Both the position numbers and the translations under genes were made by a program. A DNA stretch of 12,696 nt. Origin: Jimgerdemannia flammicorona. Lineage: Eukaryota > Mucoromycota > Endogonomycetes > Endogonales > Endogonaceae. Numbering within the stretch: the stretch's first letter is position 1; each line of letters opens with the position of its first letter. The notes under the pieces are model-generated. The model was given only the letters and a program-made list of their open reading frames with translations. It searched no databases and was not told where the DNA came from. The stretch spans positions 1 to 12,696 of the forward strand of contig RBNI01005351.1 in the NCBI GenBank assembly GCA_003990745.1. Reading direction: 5' to 3'. Of the stretch, positions 9,776 through 12,696 are shown one piece after another.

Positions 9776-9849
9776 GTGGGTTGTCAGGTAGGCATTGGGC
9801 CAATTTAACCCACCAATCTAACCACCACTCTACCCACTGGGATGTGCAG
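9776..9849 (+). other. Spliceosomal intron within the hAT transposase remnant
   Basis: GTGGGT donor after AAG and TGCAG acceptor, 74 bp. Removal joins EVLNW-stop-K to the FPSLYSMAWDYLAIPAS dimerisation block in frame. The donor is weaker than the others (GTGGGT), so the exact donor is less certain than the presence of an intron. Confidence 0.65.
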
Positions 9850-10197
9850 CTATGTCAAATGGACTTCCCCAGCCTATATAGTATGGCTTGGGACTACCTA
9901 GCAATTCCTGCCTCTAGTACTCTCATCAAGTGGGTGTTCTCAGGTAGGGTGGACCTCATTGCTCCAAAGAGGTGTATACTGAATGCTGAGATAATCTGGA
10001 TATGTATGTATCTGAAGTCTTGGTGGGGCTTGGGCTGCTAAAATTTGGCAGATCCTGGGGGTTCACAGATAAGTTGGTTGGCCTTGTGGAATATTTAATA
10101 CCTTTCAAAAATAATAAAAAGGTAAAAAACCCTGAGAACTTAGCCTGGAGTTTGTGGCCCAAGTGAGCAGTAATTGGTGGGGTTGGCAGTAGTGGTG

Positions 10198-10790
10198 GAG
10201 GGAGCATGCAATATTTGTGGCCCTCTGCCAGCAGCAAGGAGCAGCCCTAAGCTATCAGTGCCTGGGTTGGTGGGCAGGTTGGTGGGTGGACACAGGGTCA
10301 GTAGAGGGAGTACACAAAATTTGCAGCCCTCTGCCAGTAGTAAGGGGCAGCCCTAAGCCACAAGTGTTCTGGTTGGGGAGATTGGCAGAGGGGGGATTGG
10401 CAGAGGGGGGGTTGGCAGAGGGAGTACGCAAAACTTGTAGCCCTCCACCAGCAGTGAGGGGCAGCCCCAAGCTGTCAGCACCTGAGTCAGTGGGCGGAGT
10501 CAGTCAGCGAGATTGATGGGTCAGTGGAGAGAGCATGCAAAATTTGTGGCCCTCCACTGGCAACAAGGGGCAGCCCCAAGCTGTAAGTATCTAGGATGGG
10601 TGGGGCAGGCAGAGGGAGTGTATAAAATTTGTAGCTCTCTGCCAGCAGTAAGGGGTAGCTCCAAGCTGTCAGCGCCTAGATTAGTGGGTGGGGTCAGTCA
10701 GCAGGGTTGGTGGGCATGGGGTCAGCAAGGAAGTATGCAAAATTTGCAGCCCTCTGCCAGCAGCAAGGGGCAGCCCCAAGCTATTAAGGA
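10198..10790. repeat. Minisatellite, six copies, unit about 85-115 bp
   Basis: Copies begin at about 10198, 10304, 10418, 10527, 10612 and 10727. Each holds a conserved core of roughly 60 bp (GAGGGAGTATGCAAAATTTG, then CCCTCTGCCAGCAGTAAGGG and GCAGCCCCAAGCTGTCAG) followed by a variable GGTTGGTGGG-rich spacer. Spacings of 106, 114, 109, 85 and 115 bp come from spacer length changes. The core contains a short CTGCC...GGCAG inverted repeat. Open frames that cross the array are not coding, because the period is not a multiple of three and successive copies fall in different frames. Confidence 0.88.
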
Positions 10791-10799
10791 GTCCAGAGT

Positions 10800-10899
10800 A
10801 GAGGGTGCTTCTGGCAGTCAGAGGGTGCTTTGGGCAGTCAGAGGGTACTTCTGGCAGTTAGAGAGCATTTCTGGCAGTTGGAGGGTGCTTCTGGCAGTC
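10800..10899. repeat. Tandem array, five units of exactly 20 bp
   Basis: Consensus AGAGGGTGCTTCTGGCAGTC. Units are at 10800, 10820, 10840, 10860 and 10880, with a few substitutions and no indels. The array begins only about ten bases after the larger minisatellite ends. Confidence 0.92.
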
Positions 10900-11096
10900 G
10901 AAGTCCACCACAGATCCAGGCCCCATCACTGGTTCAGGTCCCATGGGCACTCTGGCCCTGTGCCACAGCACCACACTAGCAGCACTGCAGAGCAGGGCCA
11001 AGGGGCTGATAGGGCCCTACATAACAGCTAAGCTAGTGCTACAGAAGAGGTATCTGGCCCAACCCCTACATAAGACTGCCCAACTCATACAAAATA
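10900..11096. other. Unassigned spacer
   Basis: No recognisable gene. A plus-strand frame is open from about 10919 to 11188 (TLALCHSTTLAALQSRAKGL ...) and runs into the 21-bp repeat below, but it matches nothing I know and has no start context of note. Confidence 0.4.
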
Positions 11097-11159
11097 ACTG
11101 CCTAACCCTCATGAAAGAATGCCTATCCCTCATAAAAGATTGTCTAACCCTCACAAAAA
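11097..11159. repeat. Tandem array, three units of 21 bp
   Basis: Units 11097-11117, 11118-11138 and 11139-11159 follow the pattern AYTGYCTAWCCCTCATAAAAG. In one plus-strand frame they read as seven-residue repeats (LTLMKEC, LSLIKDC, LTLTKTA). A weaker fourth copy may precede them at about 11074. Confidence 0.8.
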
Positions 11160-11660
11160 CTGCTCCACCTGCTGGTCCCAGGCCTTGATGAGTCTGTCAT
11201 CAATTGTGAGTGCAATGACTGTTGTGTCTGAGCTCTCCTTGAAGGTGACAGTACTGTGGTGATTGTGTGGTTAGAAGAGAATGGCCATGTTGGCCACAAA
11301 CAGGACCCTGAAACCATAGGTAAGGTCATACCAGACTCCTCCACTATTCTTCCAGGTTGGGCCCTTTCTTTCTGGGATGTAAAACATTATCAGGGTGATA
11401 TTATTATCTATATATATAAGTAGAGAAACATTGTACCCAATGTATCCTGATATGACATGAGCATATGGTTGGGTGAACTCTTGGCCCAGGACCTCATACT
11501 GCCAGACTATACTAGTGAATGCCTGCCCTTGGTCCAGCCCCAGAAGCTCTGGCTTGGAAACCTGCCAAAACAGATGGTAACTGGTTAGTCCTTTTTGTAT
11601 GTGGGGGGGCAGAAACCCCCTGGGCCGCAGAAACCCCTTGGGCTGCAGAAACCCCCCAGG
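11151..11660 (-). pseudogene. Unrecognised decayed reading frame
   Basis: Between a TAG at 11661-11663 and a TGA at 11151-11153 the minus strand stays in one frame for about 169 codons with a single internal stop (TAA, 11271-11273). It is easily missed because the open part has no early ATG. The predicted peptide looks protein-like, with runs such as FTSIVWQYEVLGQEFTQPYA, FYIPERKGPTWKNSGGVWYD and, after the TAA, SSDTTVIALTIDDRLIKAWD. The first residues come from the 18-bp repeat (GFLQPK GFLRPR GFLPPH). I cannot place it in a family. It may be one exon of a larger minus-strand gene or transposon together with the frame at 11913-12443. Calling it a pseudogene is inference from the internal stop and missing start. 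Confidence 0.45.
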
Positions 11661-11662
11661 CT
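11609..11662. repeat. Tandem array, three units of 18 bp
   Basis: Units 11609-11626, 11627-11644 and 11645-11662 follow GCAGAAACCCCYTGGGCY. They lie within the minus-strand frame and encode a six-residue repeat there. Confidence 0.88.
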
Positions 11663-11912
11663 ATAGCACTCCAAAAAAGTAGAGCTCCTCACCTCATACA
11701 GCATACTAAATTGCACCAAGAATGTACATACAGCTACGCCGAGATCACCACCAAGCTGGTCTGCTGTATGCTCTACCAATCTGCTCAAAGAACTCCAGAT
11801 CATAACTACCATTGCTATACAGGCCATGTTATGCTTGTGCACAGTTTGCTCTTCGATAGCACTTCTAAAGTTCTAGTAGGGATATAGAATCTTGTGCATC
11901 CCTGGAATTGTA
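11663..11912. other. Unassigned spacer
   Basis: Both strands have modest open frames here (plus 11519-11887, minus 11842-11585), neither resembling a known protein. Nothing further can be supported. Confidence 0.4.
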
Positions 11913-12443
11913 TCAAAAAGAGTATATCAGTAAAGAGTGTAATTTATCTGGAGAGGAGAAAAAAAAAAAAGAGAGACAAGTGCAGGGGATTTTGAAACTC
12001 CAGAACCCACCCTTCACCAGTGTTGAAGTATACCCAATTCCCATCCAAACTCTCCCTCCTTGCTTTTTTTGCCCTCTCTTTCCTGTCATATAATATTTGA
12101 TGCAATCCTTACAAATCTCATTGATGTGGCAGTAAAGTTCATCACCGTAGAGATTCCTTACCACCATCGTAACCACCTCTCCACATTTGTTAATAAAGAT
12201 ATAGTTCTCTTCATCATTGATTACTCTTGCTGGCCAATGGACCCCTTGATTGAGAATGATTGGCTCTGATTCAAATGTAGACCCCCAAGTCTTGATAATG
12301 ATGCTGGTACTGCTCATGCTAAATATCTTGCCCTTGAATTTCTCTATTTGATCAGATGCCAGATGTGGTTGAACTCAGGTAACTTTGAACTCTCCTTTCC
12401 AATGGAACTGAGCCCTGATCTGAGGGACCAAGATAAGTGTGTG
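11913..12443 (-). pseudogene. Unrecognised decayed reading frame
   Basis: One minus-strand frame runs from the edge of the 15-bp repeat (about 12443) to a stop at 11913-11915, with one internal TGA (12375-12377). An ATG at 12317 opens 134 codons. The peptide has a mixed, protein-like composition (VHWPARVINDEENYIFINKC, then ELYCHINEICKDCIKYYMTG) with four cysteines and a basic GKRGQKKQGG stretch; its last third, over a poly-pyrimidine tract, looks non-coding or intronic. The opposite strand is also open over much of the same DNA (12060-12269 and 12348-12536), so the coding strand is not certain. Family unknown. It may belong with the frame at 11151-11660. Confidence 0.35.
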
Positions 12444-12518
12444 GATGGGTTACATGCAGACAGGTTACATGTAGATGGGTTGCATACAGGCGAGTTGCAT
12501 ATAAGCAGGTTGTGTATG
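12444..12518. repeat. Tandem array, five units of exactly 15 bp
   Basis: Units start at 12444, 12459, 12474, 12489 and 12504, with pattern GATGGGTTRCATRYA drifting toward the 3' end. On the plus strand they read as five-residue repeats (DGLHA, DRLHV, DGLHT, GELHI, SRLCM). Confidence 0.88.
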
Positions 12519-12600
12519 GGTGTAGGTGTTTTTTAGAGGGAGACCACATAAAAAATGAAATTAAATGAAACACGAAGATGGGTATTTCAGAAAAAGAGCA

Positions 12601-12624
12601 TGAGTGAGTGAGTGAGTGAGTGAG
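12601..12624. repeat. TGAG microsatellite, six units
   Basis: (TGAG)6, perfect. Nothing coding around it. Confidence 0.95.
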
Positions 12625-12643
12625 CTATATGCTGATAAGTTGC

Positions 12644-12696
12644 TTTTTTTTTTTTTTTTTTTTTTTTTTTTTGATTTTGTTTTTTTTTTTTTTTTT
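12644..12696. repeat. Poly-T tract reaching the window end
   Basis: A 29-base T run (12644-12672), then GATTTTG, then T to the end. Read on the minus strand this is a poly-A stretch and could be the tail of a minus-strand retroelement located to the right, or simple low complexity. Confidence 0.85.

Larger units (their letters stand above)
7500..10041 (+). pseudogene. hAT family transposase, multi-exon, heavily mutated
   Basis: Successive plus-strand pieces match the hAT order. A BED-type finger start (7532-7600) has CSEIWQHCAKIGDDIICNYC. It is followed by WIVCTDQPFTTIES (about 7907-7950). The RNase H-like core follows (NTWTSPNAISFLGITGHWI, 8191 on; ILAITMDNATNN, 8487 on; CHVQCQAHILNLA). Next come IPVYNLLID (about 9215), LSKLRKYY, VLDPHLKLQ (9474 on) and the C-terminal dimerisation block (MAWDYLAIPASS ... 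VFSGRVDLIAPKRC) ending with TAA at 10039-10041. Introns at 8371-8486, 9388-9473 and 9776-9849 join exons in frame. Stops include TGA 8721, TGA 8739, TAG 8814, TAG 9241, TAA 9500, TGA 9602 and TAG 9770. At the first catalytic position Asp is Asn (8191), and at the conserved Glu before the FS motif there is Lys (9928); only the second Asp (8505) remains. The family excises and reinserts DNA; this copy cannot. Confidence 0.85.
6800..10140 (+). mobile_element. Remnant hAT DNA transposon (ends unresolved)
   Basis: The transposase remnant at 7500-10041 implies a hAT element around it. The left end may fall in the AT-rich, motif-dense stretch from about 6800 and the right end between the transposase stop (10041) and the start of the minisatellite (about 10150). 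I looked for complementary terminal sequences and an 8-bp target duplication and found none convincing, so the limits are only a guess. Sequence 10042-10150 contains nothing else recognisable. Confidence 0.45.

Noticed and set aside
6800..10140. Terminal inverted repeats and 8-bp target duplication of the hAT
   Set aside because: Searched by eye on both flanks; no complementary ends longer than chance were found, so none is annotated.
10198..10899. CRISPR-like array
   Set aside because: Cores are long and imperfect, spacers are related to one another rather than unique, and the context is eukaryotic.
10217..11031. A repeat-containing protein encoded across the minisatellite
   Set aside because: The unit length is not a multiple of three, so each copy is read in a different frame. 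The apparent similarity between peptides (SPLPVVRGSPK and so on) only reflects the DNA repeat.
11097..11159. Telomere-like sequence (CTAACCCT words)
   Set aside because: The word occurs twice inside a 21-bp unit, not as a tandem 6-bp array.
1..12696. tRNA, rRNA or riboswitch genes
   Set aside because: No T-arm/B-box-like GGTTCGAATCC sequence in a cloverleaf context and no rRNA-like conserved stretch was noticed.

Overview
The window looks like a transposon graveyard from a filamentous fungus, most likely a basidiomycete. That rests on a Tad-like LINE with APE endonuclease and reverse transcriptase, a hAT transposase of the kind common in agaricomycetes, and short spliceosomal introns (55-116 bp) with GTRNG donors and YAG acceptors. 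I see no intact host gene, no tRNA or rRNA, and nothing prokaryotic. The organism call is inference.

Layout. (1) 1-5715, minus strand: a nearly complete LINE. ORF1 (gag-like, 5579-3694) overlaps ORF2 (endonuclease, reverse transcriptase, C-terminal zinc finger; 3739-11) by 46 bp. ORF1 has one TAG, one TGA and one frameshift. ORF2 keeps a single reading frame over 3.7 kb with seven internal stops and no indel. The 3' end lies outside the window. (2) about 5712-6790, minus strand: a second, much older copy of the ORF1 part of the same family, AT-enriched and nearly free of CpG. The younger LINE probably inserted into it or next to it. (3) 6790-7450: AT-rich non-coding DNA with direct repeats, a 13-14 bp tandem array and a CA-rich microsatellite. 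(4) about 7500-10041, plus strand: a decayed hAT transposase gene in several exons. Splice sites are still readable, but two of the three catalytic acidic residues are replaced (Asp to Asn, Glu to Lys) and there are many nonsense codons. (5) 10198-10899: a six-copy minisatellite of about 110 bp, followed directly by a perfect-length 5 x 20 bp array. (6) 10900-12696: unrecognised sequence with two decayed minus-strand reading frames (11660-11151 and 12443-11913), three short tandem arrays with unit lengths 21, 18 and 15 bp, a TGAG microsatellite and a terminal poly-T tract.

How the parts relate. The LINE encoded its own retrotransposition machinery (RNA-binding ORF1 plus endonuclease/RT ORF2). 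The hAT encoded a cut-and-paste transposase. Both look dead. In the older LINE copy and the hAT the damage is dominated by C:G to T:A changes, which fits methylation-linked deamination or a RIP-like process. I found no convincing new biological system. The points most worth checking are the transition-biased decay, the stop-only decay of ORF2, and the unrecognised minus-strand frames at 11.1-12.4 kb.
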